Source: Planctomycetaceae bacterium (GTDB lineage Bacteria > Planctomycetota > Planctomycetia > Planctomycetales > Planctomycetaceae). Taken from it: a stretch of DNA of 64,000 nucleotides. The stretch covers positions 47,526 to 111,525 of the forward strand of contig JAHBXV010000018.1 of the NCBI GenBank assembly GCA_019636285.1. Direction: 5' to 3'. Under the pieces are notes generated by a model. The model saw only the letters and a list, made by a program, of their open reading frames with translations, did no database searches and was not told where the DNA came from. Positions within the stretch are counted from its first letter, which is position 1, and each line of letters starts with the position of its first letter. Of the stretch, positions 34,181 to 44,600 are shown one piece after another. A program made the translations under genes and the position numbers.

Positions 34181-35434
34181 ATGGCCGCCAATAAGTCCTG
34201 GTCTTTCGAGAAGCCTTACCGCACCTATGGCATGCGGATTTACAACGGGCTCGGCGAGTTCTGCCGGACCAGAGGGCTGCGCAAACCCCTCGAGCCGCGA
34301 CAACTGATGCGGGCTGCCGAGCGCGAAGCGAAGCTCTCGGATTGGGGCGACGAGTCGTTCGTCGAAGCGCTCGGCCACCTCGTGCAGTCATTCGAGGAAG
34401 AGGCTCGCATCACCTCGTTTGGACGGCTGGTGCTGCGCAAACAGCTTGTCCAGAGCCTGTGTAACCGGTTGAGAATCGAAAAGTATCGCAAAGAATTCGC
34501 CAACTCTCTTCCCCCCGTCACGCGGCCCGTCTTCGTGGTGGGTCTTCCGCGAACGGGCACGACGCTCATGTTCAACCTGCTCGCGCAGGACCAGCGCCGC
34601 CGCCCGCTCATGACGCATGAGTCGCTGTTCCCCATGGGGAGCTGCGTGTTCGGCATCCCCAACGACGGCCGCATGCGAGCCAAACTGGTGACCGGCATTG
34701 CCGACGTGGTTGCACCAGGACTCCGCGCGGTTCATCCGTTCAAACCCGATACTCCCGAAGAATGCACCTGGTTGCTGGCGAATACGTTCATCTCTCCCTA
34801 CTTCCTGCTCATGGGCCATCTTCCCAGTTACATGAACTGGATCGATCTGCGAACTCGCGAACAGATGGGCGAGGTTTACGCCTACCACCGTCTCCAGCTT
34901 CAACTGCTCCAGAAGCGGTTTCCCAAACTGGCCGATCAATGGGTGCTCAAGTCGCCCGTTCATCAATTCGGGCTCGAATCGCTGCTCGATACCTACGAAG
35001 ACGCCTGCGTCATTCAGATGAATCGTGATCCAAAACAAACCATACCCTCCGCATGCAGCCTGTTTGCCGTCGTCCGCGGCGTGTATTCGGACTCGATCGA
35101 CCTGAAGCAACTCGGCCCCGATGTGCTGTCGACCCTCGCACGACCGCAACAACGTGCCGATCGCGTGCCAGTTTCCGACCGCAGGGTGCTCCAGATCGAC
35201 TATCAACACCTGGTCGACAACCCCATCGAGACGGTCACGGGGATCTATCACCATTTTGAGATCCCGCTTCCGCAGGACATGGTCGAGCGGATGAAGAAAT
35301 GGCTGAGTGACAATCCCCAGAACAAGCACGGAAAGCATAAGTATTCGCTCGAGCAGTTCGGGCTGTCGCCCGAGAGTCTCGTGGCGGCTTTTCCTGAAAA
35401 GCCGCCGATTGAACGCGTTGGAGTCGCGTCCTAG
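34181..35434 (+). CDS. Sulfotransferase family protein
   Basis: A 417-residue cytoplasmic sulfotransferase (Sulfotransfer_3-like). The 5'-phosphosulfate-binding loop is visible as VVGLPRTGTTLMFNLL at about residues 119-134, followed by THESLFPM; WVLKSPVHQFGLESLLDTY with IQMNRDP at about 250-290 forms the 3'-phosphate-binding segment. Members move sulfate from PAPS to hydroxyl groups of lipids, sugars or peptides. It follows the KS-AT-DH-PPTase gene after 72 bases, and GAAGTGAGAA lies upstream of the ATG, so it is probably in the same operon. Its place suggests sulfation of the polyketide/lipid, perhaps at a hydroxyl left by the KR; that is inference. Confidence 0.88.
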   Translation: MAANKSWSFEKPYRTYGMRIYNGLGEFCRTRGLRKPLEPRQLMRAAEREAKLSDWGDESFVEALGHLVQSFEEEARITSFGRLVLRKQLVQSLCNRLRIEKYRKEFANSLPPVTRPVFVVGLPRTGTTLMFNLLAQDQRRRPLMTHESLFPMGSCVFGIPNDGRMRAKLVTGIADVVAPGLRAVHPFKPDTPEECTWLLANTFISPYFLLMGHLPSYMNWIDLRTREQMGEVYAYHRLQLQLLQKRFPKLADQWVLKSPVHQFGLESLLDTYEDACVIQMNRDPKQTIPSACSLFAVVRGVYSDSIDLKQLGPDVLSTLARPQQRADRVPVSDRRVLQIDYQHLVDNPIETVTGIYHHFEIPLPQDMVERMKKWLSDNPQNKHGKHKYSLEQFGLSPESLVAAFPEKPPIERVGVAS

Positions 35435-35691
35435 CAGGGTTCCGTACCGGCCGCCGTGCGCTCGATGCACGTCACCCGTCTCGTTGGCAGTGTGTCAACG
35501 GCCGGAACGAGGTGGAATTGACAAGGTCTTTTTGGCCTTCCCAGGAACTTGCCATCGCCTGAGTGTTCGCGAATCTGGCCGCTCGCGGGTCGCCTGCCCG
35601 GGTTCATCGCCCGACAGCCGCCACCGGCTTTGCCCACGGTCCAGACCGTTTCGTCGATCACTCTTGGATCCGTTGACGAATGGAGAATGAA

Positions 35692-37092
35692 ATGTCCGGC
35701 AGCTCTCATCGAACCACGAATCAATTTCGACGACCATTTTTACGCGTCTCGCGATTTCACCGATCCAGCGGGATCATGTTCGCGATGCCCGCTATCCTCT
35801 CGATTCTCGCGGTGTCCGCCTCCGCGGGCATCTTGAGAGCCCAGGGCGTCGATCGACGAATTGGTGATGCGACCACGTACTACGTCGACCCCGAACTGTG
35901 GGGGCCCGACCGACTGATCACCTGGCAGGACTACGCCACCAACGATGTCTACATCGCGCAACTGAATCCGACAACCGGCGACATGATTCCCACGGACGGC
36001 CGCGGACTCAAAATCCCGGTCAAAGCCGCTCCGATCTTCAATGGCCCGACCGGCTATGGGTCGTTTAATGGACCGGAATTCGGCCGCAATGCCAATGGCC
36101 TGTTCGTCTACTTCGTGTGCCGGGATAGTCGGAGTGTCAACCAGACCGGACGGTTCGGCCCGCTCACGGGGGGCACGCCCGCCTTTACCCAGTTAACTGC
36201 GGGCGGCGTAATTAGCCGTAGTGGTGTCATTCCAACGATCGACCCCACGCTCCCGGTCGGTGCCGTTCTTTGCACTTATCTTAATAAAACGAACGGCTCG
36301 ATTACCTGGCGGTACGACAACGAACCATTGGCGGATCGTCCCGTCCCGCTCGCCGACTTCGGCCTGAAGGGCGTGCGCTGGCTGCCGGGCCAACTCAAAG
36401 TTTCCACGAATGTGCTTGATTCTCGCGGAATCCGTCAGGCGGCGATTTACGATGTCCTCACGACGACGACAACGATCATCACCAACGACAACGACCCCAA
36501 GTCGGATGTCTTCGTCTTCGAGTGCCCCGAATTCGGCTCGCTAGGGATGATGTGCGTCGTGGGCGCCAGTCAACGGCAGTTGGCCGTCTATCGTCAGCGC
36601 ACCGGCTTCTGGGAGCGCGTCGCCACTTTTGACGCGCCGCGATTTCTCATCGGGGGGGGAGCCACGGCTCAGATCTTCCTGCCGGAACCGTTCGTCTTTC
36701 AGGGGCAAACCCACTTTGTCTTCGCCTTCGGCGTCGTCGACGTGGCGACTCTCAGCCCGCTGGGCCCCGCGCAGGTGTTCGTGGCGAAGCTGGGTTTGTC
36801 GGCTCCGGTGCGAGTCGGCAGCCGCTTTCCCGCGGCACGAATCGACCCCGAAGTCGTCATCATGAACAACAAGGCGTTCCTATACTACTACACGGTCTCT
36901 CCGCCGACCGGGTATCCCAACGTGAAGCCGGAACTGCATGTGATTACCGACTTCCTGCCTCTGCCCTCCGAAGCGCAGCTTCTTGCCATCATGAAAGAAG
37001 AAGAGGAAGAATACGAAAAGGAATTGCAGGCCAGCGGCGGCGATCCAGCCCGCACTCCCATCGTTGCCCCCATCCTGAGGCAGAATCGATGA
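35692..37092 (+). CDS. Exported beta-propeller-like hypothetical protein, copy B
   Basis: A 466-residue paralogue of the protein at 21317-22627, aligned through the NGPEFGRNANG, VNQTGRFGPL, GLKGVRWLPGQ and DPEVVIMNNKAFLYYY landmarks and ending with VITDFLP plus an extra Glu-rich tail. A long basic leader precedes the hydrophobic signal (about residues 30-50, MPAILSILAVSASAG). The ATG at 35692 was chosen over one four codons upstream because GGAG lies six bases before it. Its stop overlaps the start of the glycosyltransferase gene (ATGA), so the two are translationally coupled. No family name can be given; an extracytoplasmic binding or hydrolytic role is possible. Confidence 0.85.
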   Translation: MSGSSHRTTNQFRRPFLRVSRFHRSSGIMFAMPAILSILAVSASAGILRAQGVDRRIGDATTYYVDPELWGPDRLITWQDYATNDVYIAQLNPTTGDMIPTDGRGLKIPVKAAPIFNGPTGYGSFNGPEFGRNANGLFVYFVCRDSRSVNQTGRFGPLTGGTPAFTQLTAGGVISRSGVIPTIDPTLPVGAVLCTYLNKTNGSITWRYDNEPLADRPVPLADFGLKGVRWLPGQLKVSTNVLDSRGIRQAAIYDVLTTTTTIITNDNDPKSDVFVFECPEFGSLGMMCVVGASQRQLAVYRQRTGFWERVATFDAPRFLIGGGATAQIFLPEPFVFQGQTHFVFAFGVVDVATLSPLGPAQVFVAKLGLSAPVRVGSRFPAARIDPEVVIMNNKAFLYYYTVSPPTGYPNVKPELHVITDFLPLPSEAQLLAIMKEEEEEYEKELQASGGDPARTPIVAPILRQNR

Positions 37093-38330
37093 AGGTTCTC
37101 GTCACCGCCATTGGAACCATGGGGAACGCTCTGCCGTTTCTCGGCTGGGCGCGCGATCTCGCGCGGCGGGGACACGACGTAACCGTTCTGGGAAGCCCCT
37201 ACCTCGACGAAACCTGCCGCCGTCTCGAGCTCGACTTCGCGCCGGTCGATTCGTTCGAGGACGGGACGACCGAAGAACAACGCGTTCGTCCGCGGCAGAC
37301 CCGCAAACTGCTCCGGCAGTTGGCGGCGGAAGTGCGGCCCCTCTCGATCCGCCTTCACCGGGAAATCCTCGCGCGGCACGTGCCGCGCGAGACCGTGGTG
37401 ATCGCGACAAGCTGGCAGTTCGGCGCGCGAATAGCCTGCGATCAGTTGCGGATCCCCCTGGTTACGGCCGTTCTTCAGCCGTACTTCCTGCCGCATCGCA
37501 TGCCCCGCCCCGGACAACGCGTCGCCCAGCGAGTCATTCAACGGGTCATGAGGCGCCGCATTGGGCCCATCGTGGACAGCCTGCGGGCGGAAGTCGGTTT
37601 GCCGCCTGTCGGCCGATCGTTTACGGAGTGGACGTTTTCTTCGGAACTTGTCGTCGCGTTGTTTCCGGAGTGGTTTGCTCCCGGTCTAGCCGAAGTCCCG
37701 CTCCCCACGGTCTATACCGAGTTTCCCCGCTTCGACGGCTTGCAGGAGTTTCACCGAAGCGACGAACTGACCGCATTTCTCGATGCGGGCGAAGCACCCC
37801 TACTTCTCAGCGAGTCCAGCCTGTCGAGTCAGTCGGGCGATTCGAGCGGCTTCGATCTGCCACTCGAGGCCTGCCGGCAAATTGGCCGTCGGGCGATTCT
37901 GCTTTCCGCGGACGAGCGGCGAGTCCCCAATCCGCTTCCCAAAGCTGTCGGCTACTTCGGGTATCTCCCCATGAGCACCATTCTTCCCCGCTGCGCGGCC
38001 TTCGTGCATCACGGAGGTTTGGGAAGTCTTTCACAGGGACTTGCCGCGGGTGTTCCCCAGGTGACGATCCCCCGTTTCATGGATCAGCCCGATAACAGCC
38101 GGCATCTGGAAGCGCTGGGCACCAGCCGGAACCTGAATCCTCGGCGAATCACTTCCGAGTCGCTGGCCCAGGCCCTCTCGGAACTTCTCGACTCCCCGTC
38201 TGTTCAAGAGCGCTGCCAATTCCTGAGAACACGGGTGCAAAGCGAAGTTCCCTTCGCGACGGCGTCCGCAGCCGTCGAACAGATAGCACGTCTATCGCGA
38301 TTGAAGTCGAGGCAGCCTGTCGTTTGTTGA
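37089..38330 (+). CDS. Glycosyltransferase, GT1/UGT-like (sterol/flavonoid-type fold)
   Basis: A 413-residue GT-B glycosyltransferase. The N-terminal motif KVLVTAIGTMGNALPFLGWA is the acceptor-domain glycine loop, and the C-terminal donor motif FVHHGGLGSLSQGLAAGVPQ (about residues 304-324) with FMDQPDNS is the nucleotide-sugar site of GT1 enzymes acting on lipids, macrolides and carotenoids. No signal peptide. It overlaps the upstream exported-protein gene by ATGA and is the last gene of the plus-strand PKS locus, so glycosylation of the lipid/polyketide product is likely. The sugar and acceptor are unknown. Confidence 0.9.
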   Translation: MKVLVTAIGTMGNALPFLGWARDLARRGHDVTVLGSPYLDETCRRLELDFAPVDSFEDGTTEEQRVRPRQTRKLLRQLAAEVRPLSIRLHREILARHVPRETVVIATSWQFGARIACDQLRIPLVTAVLQPYFLPHRMPRPGQRVAQRVIQRVMRRRIGPIVDSLRAEVGLPPVGRSFTEWTFSSELVVALFPEWFAPGLAEVPLPTVYTEFPRFDGLQEFHRSDELTAFLDAGEAPLLLSESSLSSQSGDSSGFDLPLEACRQIGRRAILLSADERRVPNPLPKAVGYFGYLPMSTILPRCAAFVHHGGLGSLSQGLAAGVPQVTIPRFMDQPDNSRHLEALGTSRNLNPRRITSESLAQALSELLDSPSVQERCQFLRTRVQSEVPFATASAAVEQIARLSRLKSRQPVVC

Positions 38331-38376
38331 CCGCGCCACGATGACCGTCGACGCCCGATAATTGTTGTCGCTTCAA

Positions 38377-39402
38377 TCAGTCGCGGTCGCGCGGGCCAAG
38401 TTCGCGAGTGCTGGCCTCGATCGCGAACAGGACGGTTCGTTCTTCGCCGCAACCGGGAGACGTCGCGACCGTCGGGATAACGTGTCGTCCCGGAGTGAGC
38501 GGGACTCGAATCGCGAAATGCCCGTCACGAGACAACGCGACAGGCCGCCCCTGCATCCGCAAGGCACTCCCCGGCCGAGTTCGACCGCGAATCACCAGTT
38601 CCGCCTCGACGGCCAGTGAAAACCCCTCGCCCAACGCATCGCGGCTGCCGTATGTTCCCGGACTCAGGTAGCGTGACGCATCCAAGTCGTCCGCGAACGG
38701 CTCTCGATCTTGAAGCGAGGCGGCGCTTCGCTCCTCGAGACTCTCATCGAGTAAATCCGTGCCCGGTTTCAAAGTGCCGCTGCGAAGAACGGCGTGAAAT
38801 CGGCCGCCGCGGGCCAGGTATCCCAATTGGACCTGGCACCGGGCGAGTTCGTTGGCACGGTGCACGAACCACGACTGCACCGGTTCCTCAATGATGATCT
38901 GCTGGCGTTCCTGCGTCGCCGGTCCGCCGTCTCCGTCGACAAATTCCAAAACTCGCAGAACCACGGTCGCCGTATGCCACTCCGGGCCCATCGCAGCCAT
39001 GACCCGAGCGCGCGTTTCGGCACTCACGTGCCACTTCGCAAGTGCCCAGTGACGATTGAGCGACGTTAGCTGCAACAGATCGCCACCGTGCGACTCCCGA
39101 GCCGACACAGCGACGGCTGATCCGGAGGACCGCGACTCGACGCGAGTCGGTGCCAGCCGGCGAGGCGTGCCTCGGAGGCCGTGTCCCTCGGTTGCACGTG
39201 CCGAGCCGGAACCGTTCCGCCGACTGGATGTTCGCGAAACTGGCGATCGGTCGTGCCCGTCTGGCGCGGTCGACGTCGTGGTCGCCAGCAGAGCATCAAT
39301 CAGTTCCGCCTTCCGCATCTGGTGTCGACCCACGATACCGTGTCGACGAGCCAGTGATTCGAGGCGCTTCTTGGTACACGCGCGCAGCCGATCCGGAGTC
39401 AT
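38377..39402 (-). CDS. DUF4912-like protein with N-terminal Rho_N/SAP-like motif
   Basis: A 341-residue soluble protein. The first 45 residues (RLRACTKKRLESLARRHGI and KAELIDALLA) look like the Rho_N/SAP helix-extended-loop-helix that binds nucleic acid. After a basic, Ser/Arg-rich linker, residues about 110-260 resemble DUF4912: HWALAKWHVSAETRARV, WFVHRANELARCQVQLGYLA and GRFHAVLRSGTL. A Gly/Pro-rich C-terminal part follows. AAGGGG upstream supports the ATG at 39402. It converges on the glycosyltransferase gene with 46 bases between. Function unknown; nucleic-acid association is inferred from the N-terminus. Confidence 0.75.
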   Translation of the reverse strand: MTPDRLRACTKKRLESLARRHGIVGRHQMRKAELIDALLATTTSTAPDGHDRSPVSRTSSRRNGSGSARATEGHGLRGTPRRLAPTRVESRSSGSAVAVSARESHGGDLLQLTSLNRHWALAKWHVSAETRARVMAAMGPEWHTATVVLRVLEFVDGDGGPATQERQQIIIEEPVQSWFVHRANELARCQVQLGYLARGGRFHAVLRSGTLKPGTDLLDESLEERSAASLQDREPFADDLDASRYLSPGTYGSRDALGEGFSLAVEAELVIRGRTRPGSALRMQGRPVALSRDGHFAIRVPLTPGRHVIPTVATSPGCGEERTVLFAIEASTRELGPRDRD

Positions 39403-39670
39403 GTCACCGGTCCCCTTCGCTGGTCAGTGCATTTGCCGCGCGTGTCGCGTCCATGCCTGCCAACGCCGGGCTGCGATCCGATTGTTACCTGTCGCCAAAG
39501 TGGACGAGCCTTCAATCCCCTGCATGGTTTCGACGTCGGCCCTTGGCCGAAGAAAACCCGCGGGACAGCCGCCCTTTTATTCAACATTCAAGACGATATC
39601 GCATCAGACCGATCGAATCAACCAACGCTTGTCCGTTCGACACAACCACGCAATCGGAGAACGAGAAGTC

Positions 39671-40927
39671 TTAACGATTGAGGGGCGCGAGCGCCGAGAC
39701 CGGCCCTTCGGACGATTGCGTGGGGACAATCAACGGGAGAGTTTCAGCCGGCGAAGGAACGGGCTTCAGCGAAGTGCTTTCCCCGGGAATGACCGGTTTC
39801 AGCGTCGTCGCGGGCTGGGCAATCGCCGGAAGTTCCGCCGCCGCCACGCTGACCGGTCGCGTCCGCTGGCGATAAGTCACCAGCGCGTTCAGCGAGTGAT
39901 AGAGCGGTCCCGGTTCCGACGGCGACCGGCGGTGGTCGATCAGTTCCTTGGCAAGGACCGCGACCGCCTTGCGGACCCACAGCTCTTTCAAACGCTGCTC
40001 CGGCAGGGCCGTCGCGACGAACTCAAGCGTATGCCCCGTCGTATTGAGCCGCGTGTTCAGATCCTGAGAGTATCCCCCCGAGGCGTAGAACGACGACGAG
40101 AACGAGCCGTCCGAGTTCTGCAGCATCTGCGCTGTCTGAAGATAGCGATTGACTCGCTGATCGGCTTCATACCAGGCTCCGCGCAGCGGCTGCCCGGTCG
40201 CGAGCAGTTTGTCGCGGGACTTGGTCAATGCATACAGGCGATGGTTTCCTCCGCATGCCGCCCCTTCCACGCGCGAGGTGACTTCGTTACGCACCAGCGA
40301 CTCGATGGACCACCGCTGATTGAACTTGTTGACCCAACTCGCATCGGTCTTGAGGTAGTGGTTGAGCGACCACAACACCCAGGTTGTTTCTTCCTGCGAA
40401 TTCACTTCCATCATGACATGCTGAATCATGTCAGCGATGGTCACCGACCCATTTCCGAGTTTGAACTCGTGTTCGGGCGGAAGGTTGCACGGAGTGATGA
40501 GCGCCAGCCCCTGGGCCGGGTGTCCCTGGAACACCATTTCCAGTCCCCGGACATACGGATGAAAGGTCGCCCCATGCTGCGTCTTCAGAATCCACGGCCG
40601 GCCGGCATGCTGAGGATTGCTGGTCGAAATCCAGTCAATGGCCGAGACACGGTCGTCGCCCAGCTTCAGCTCGAAGTCTTTTCCCTTCGCCAGAATCCCG
40701 TGGAAAATCTGCCACGGCGTATGGACGTTGGCGGTCAGATATCGCCGGCTTGTTGCCTCGATCGCGACATCCAGTTGCTCATCGAAACGTGCAGAGTCGT
40801 CGACGACCGCGATTCCGGGTGCCGGCTGACCATTGTTATACGGAACACTCGGCAAGTCCTGAGCCGAAACCGACAGAGTCACCAGCAGCACGAGACTTGG
40901 CACGCCGAACAATCGCACGATTTTCAC
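39671..40927 (-). CDS. Exported hypothetical protein, alpha-toroid-like
   Basis: A 418-residue protein with a signal peptide (about 1-22, ending VSAQD). It starts at a GTG at 40927, with AAGGGA eight bases upstream. The body is helix-rich with conserved-looking patches: HTPWQIFHGILAKG, ISTSNPQHAGRPW, HPYVRGLEMVFQGHP, and GGNHRLYALT then LQNSDGSFSSSFY. These recall the six-hairpin toroid of prenyltransferase/terpene-cyclase-like folds, but no catalytic residues can be assigned. The last 70 residues are Pro/Ser-rich and disordered. Planctomycete relatives have carried a misleading GTPase-activating-protein name in annotations; nothing here supports that. It is separate from its neighbours. Confidence 0.8.
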   Translation of the reverse strand: MKIVRLFGVPSLVLLVTLSVSAQDLPSVPYNNGQPAPGIAVVDDSARFDEQLDVAIEATSRRYLTANVHTPWQIFHGILAKGKDFELKLGDDRVSAIDWISTSNPQHAGRPWILKTQHGATFHPYVRGLEMVFQGHPAQGLALITPCNLPPEHEFKLGNGSVTIADMIQHVMMEVNSQEETTWVLWSLNHYLKTDASWVNKFNQRWSIESLVRNEVTSRVEGAACGGNHRLYALTKSRDKLLATGQPLRGAWYEADQRVNRYLQTAQMLQNSDGSFSSSFYASGGYSQDLNTRLNTTGHTLEFVATALPEQRLKELWVRKAVAVLAKELIDHRRSPSEPGPLYHSLNALVTYRQRTRPVSVAAAELPAIAQPATTLKPVIPGESTSLKPVPSPAETLPLIVPTQSSEGPVSALAPLNR

Positions 40928-41659
40928 TGCCGGTATCCCTTACCCACTTTGTCAACAAATGGAATCCTGGCCACCGTGGCATCAAACCGCGAGTCGGATG
41001 CACGACGGCGAAACCACCATTCTGCGCACCCGATAAATAGTCCGCAATCAGCCAACCGATCGGAACCCAAGACGCCCGCGCTGGCAGGAATTCCTCCCCA
41101 ATCAACTCGGCACTTCGACAGGGCGGCTTGACCCCCTCGGATCATCTTTGTGAACCTCGCACGCCGGATGGCGAGGGACTTCTCCAGTCCGCGTTGTTTG
41201 ACAGATCGAACTGACAACAGGATGTGAACTCCTGTCCGGTGTCATGAGTCGCAACGGACTCCGGAATGATGATCGGAACTTCCGTGTCGGTTCCCGTCCT
41301 CTGGCCACATCTTGAGCCTGCATCACGAATCGAAGCCAGATTCTCGCGAATTCCGGGAATCTTTCACCTTTTGTCCGCGTCTGACTGAAAGCCCCTGGAG
41401 AGTTCTTTTCCCATTCGGCGTTCGATTCGCACTCGTTTCAATCCGCGCACTCGACAAAGTCCGCATATTTTGCTGAACTTCTGAAGTCAATTCGTCACAC
41501 GGACGTTTGTGAATAGGTGTACAGGTTCAATCTGGATGGGTGCCGCATCGTCGCGCCCGTCTTTTGTTCCACTAGACATTTTCCAAAGTCACTCAGTCGG
41601 TCCGCGCGAAACGCGGCCGGTCGTCGATTTGTTTGATCAGGGATGTTGGAGAACACCGC
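40928..41659. other. Divergent intergenic region, no gene seen
   Basis: About 730 bases between the divergent exported-protein gene and the first giant-protein gene. Short frames on both strands lack ribosome-binding sites and family features. No terminator, repeat or riboswitch-like fold was recognised; promoters of both neighbours should lie here. Confidence 0.5.
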
Positions 41660-44600
41660 ATGTGGTTCGCGCGCTTCCGACTGCGGGTACTCGTTGGCCT
41701 GGCACTCGCACTTCTTATGTCGCCCCCGGTGACGGCGGACGAACCCACCGCAAGTGAAACTCCGCCGAGCGCGGTTCAACCAGCGAACTCCGAGTCGCCG
41801 GCTGTCATCTATGTCCCGTATCGCGATCTGCGCCGCTTTCTGGAGTCGCCGCAAGCGCAGGCGATTCTCCCGTTCGGCGAGTATCTGTCCCTGCTCGATG
41901 CCATCGCGGGAAAAGGAACCGTTCCCACGACTCCCGCGACAGAGGTCGCCCTGACCGCCGCGGCCTATCAAGTCACCGTGGCGGAAGACGTTGTTCAGAT
42001 CCGTCTGGAATTGACCGCCGACGTTCTGGCAGAGGGTTGGTCCGAAGCATCCGTCGGCTTCGGCGACGCGGCCATTTCGTCGATCAACTGCGACACCACG
42101 GACGTCATCCTCCGGTCAACGGCTCCCGGTGAGTACCGACTCGGTTTTTCCAAGCCCGGAAAGCACGTCGTTGTTCTCGAGCTTTCGACACGCGTCAATA
42201 CCTCGCCGGAAGGGAGGAACTTTCGACTCTCGACTCCTCCGGTCGGCGTGACGCGCCTGGAACTGACGGTCCCGGGAGACAACCAGGACGTCGTTCTTCA
42301 ACCGACCGGAGTTCGTCTTCCGGTCGACCCGCCCTCACGGGTCGCGGGTTCCACGCGAATCATGGCTCTTGTCGGCTCGACAGACTCGCTTTCGGTTCGC
42401 TGGGCTCCAGCCGCGGGTACCAAGCCCGATATGGAGCTGCTCGCGAGCACGACGAATGCAACCGCCATTACGCTTCAGGATGGATTGGTCTTCACGGACA
42501 CTTTCCTGACTTTCGAAATCTTGCGCGGCCGCCTGGAGACTATCCGCTGCGCGATTCCGAAGGGGCACCGCGTCCTCGATCTCCTCGCCGACGCCCGCAT
42601 CAAGAACTGGACAGTCAGCGAGGAAGAATCCGGGCAGATCGTGACGGTCGAGTTGGTCGACGTCTCCTCACGGACCGTGTCGCTTGAAATCCATACCGAA
42701 CTGGATGCCGAAAATGGAGCCCGTGACCTGTTGGGGCGGACCAGCGACCAGACATTCGGAATTCACGCACTGGATGTCGTTCGCGAAAGTGGTGTCGTCT
42801 CCGTTCGCGCCGCAGCCGAATCCGAACTGGTGATTGAAAGCTCGCAGGGAGTCGCGCGGGTCGCCGAACCCGAAGTCGACGCGCGCATCCGGCGGTCGGG
42901 CGCCTCTTACTTTCGGTACTTCAGCCCATCCACGGCCCGGCTGTCGGTCTCGGCACGACCACTCGTCCCCAAAGTCCTGGGCACCCATCTGACGCAGATT
43001 GTCTTTCGCGAAGATCAACTGCGGATCGCTTCAAACTTCTCCGCCCGGATCGAGCGGACCGGGATCTTCGAGATGGTGTTTCGCCTGCCGCCAGATTTCA
43101 CGGTCGAGTCCGTCACTGGACCGGGGGTCAAGGAGTTTCTGGTCTCCGACTCCGACAACACGCTGACTGTCCGACTGCTGGAGAAGACGACGGGTGCCGT
43201 CGACATTTCCATCGTCCTGGTTCAAGCGATCTCCGAACAGATGACCTCGGCGGAGTGGACGCTCACGACACCAGAACCCGTCGGATGGGAGTTCGAGGAC
43301 GGCCGCATTTTCGTCTACGCGCCCGAATCGCTGGAAGTGATCGTGGCCGAAGAGGGCTCGACTGCGGTCCAGCCCGATCCCCAACCGAGCGCCGCCGCCA
43401 ATCTGGGGGCCGCACGGCTGGTCTCGTCCTGGATCTACAATCGCCGCCCGGTTTCTCTCTCTATCAAGACCTCTCGCAAGCCCACCCGGCTGACAGCCCG
43501 CATCGGCACCCTGTTGAACGTGCAGCCCTCCGCCGTCCGCGTGGAATCGACGGTCAGCTACCTCGTGGAGTATGCAGGACTCGACACCTTTCGTATCGCG
43601 GTCCCTGAGTCGGTCGCCGATTCCGTTCAAATCGAACTCGATTCCGACGGTTCGCTGCCTCCCATTCGGCAACGTACCCGTGGCGATGCCGAAGACGGCG
43701 TCGTGATCTGGACGATCACTCTTCAGCGGGAAGTCGTGGGAACGGTTCCGCTGCGAGTGACGTACGATTTGCCGGCCTCCGCCGACGCGACTGCTTCGTG
43801 GCAAATCGTCTCGCAGCCGCCGCGCGCTGTTCCACCCTATGCAGCCGATTCCGATCGGTCCGTCCCGCTGACCCGTGTGGAAGGAGAAGCGACAGTAATC
43901 CGGGATCGCTCGCTCGCCGTCACTGCCGGAATGACCGGAGGCGACTCAGAGACAATCGACGTTCGGGAACTCACGGCCTTGCCTCGAAACGGAATTGCCG
44001 CCTTCCGCTATTTCCAGCAGCCGGTGGAACTGACGCTATCGATCAGCAAACTGGAAATTCAGAAGGTCGTTTCCACGGTCGTCTCGCGCGGTCTCGTCGA
44101 AATCGTGATCGATCGGGCAGGAGTCAGCACGGTCCGCGCCCGCTATCACCTGCGATCCAGCGAACGCCAGCGGTTGCGGATCGATCTTCCCGCCGGACTG
44201 GAACCCCTGGGAGCGGGCGTCAACTCGCAATCAGTCGCGTTGGAACGCCTTTCCGACGTGAAGACGGAAACCGGATGGGAAGCCTTCGCTGTCAATGTCT
44301 CCCGCATGACCCAGGCCGACGAGAGCTTTTCCTTGGCATTTGCCTATCGGCTGCCTCTGACTCCTCCGCCGTTTACATCACGGGGGGGAACGCTGCTCCT
44401 CCGGCTGCCCATGCTGGGAGGCACGAAGACTGAGGACGTTGTCGTCCAGCAGCAACGAGTCGCGGTCTGGTCGCCCGATGAATACTCGTTCGCCGGGACG
44501 CCCAAGGGATTTGAGAACGACAATCCCTCGGTTTGGCGATCATGGTGGCAATCCGCCGCAGTGTCGAATCAACGCGATCTGGATGATTGGATCGGCGTGG

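Noticed and set aside
39056..41131. Long plus-strand open frame of 691 codons
   Set aside because: It lies opposite two well supported minus-strand genes, has no ribosome-binding site, is very rich in Arg and Pro, and has no family features. It is a GC-rich mirror artefact.
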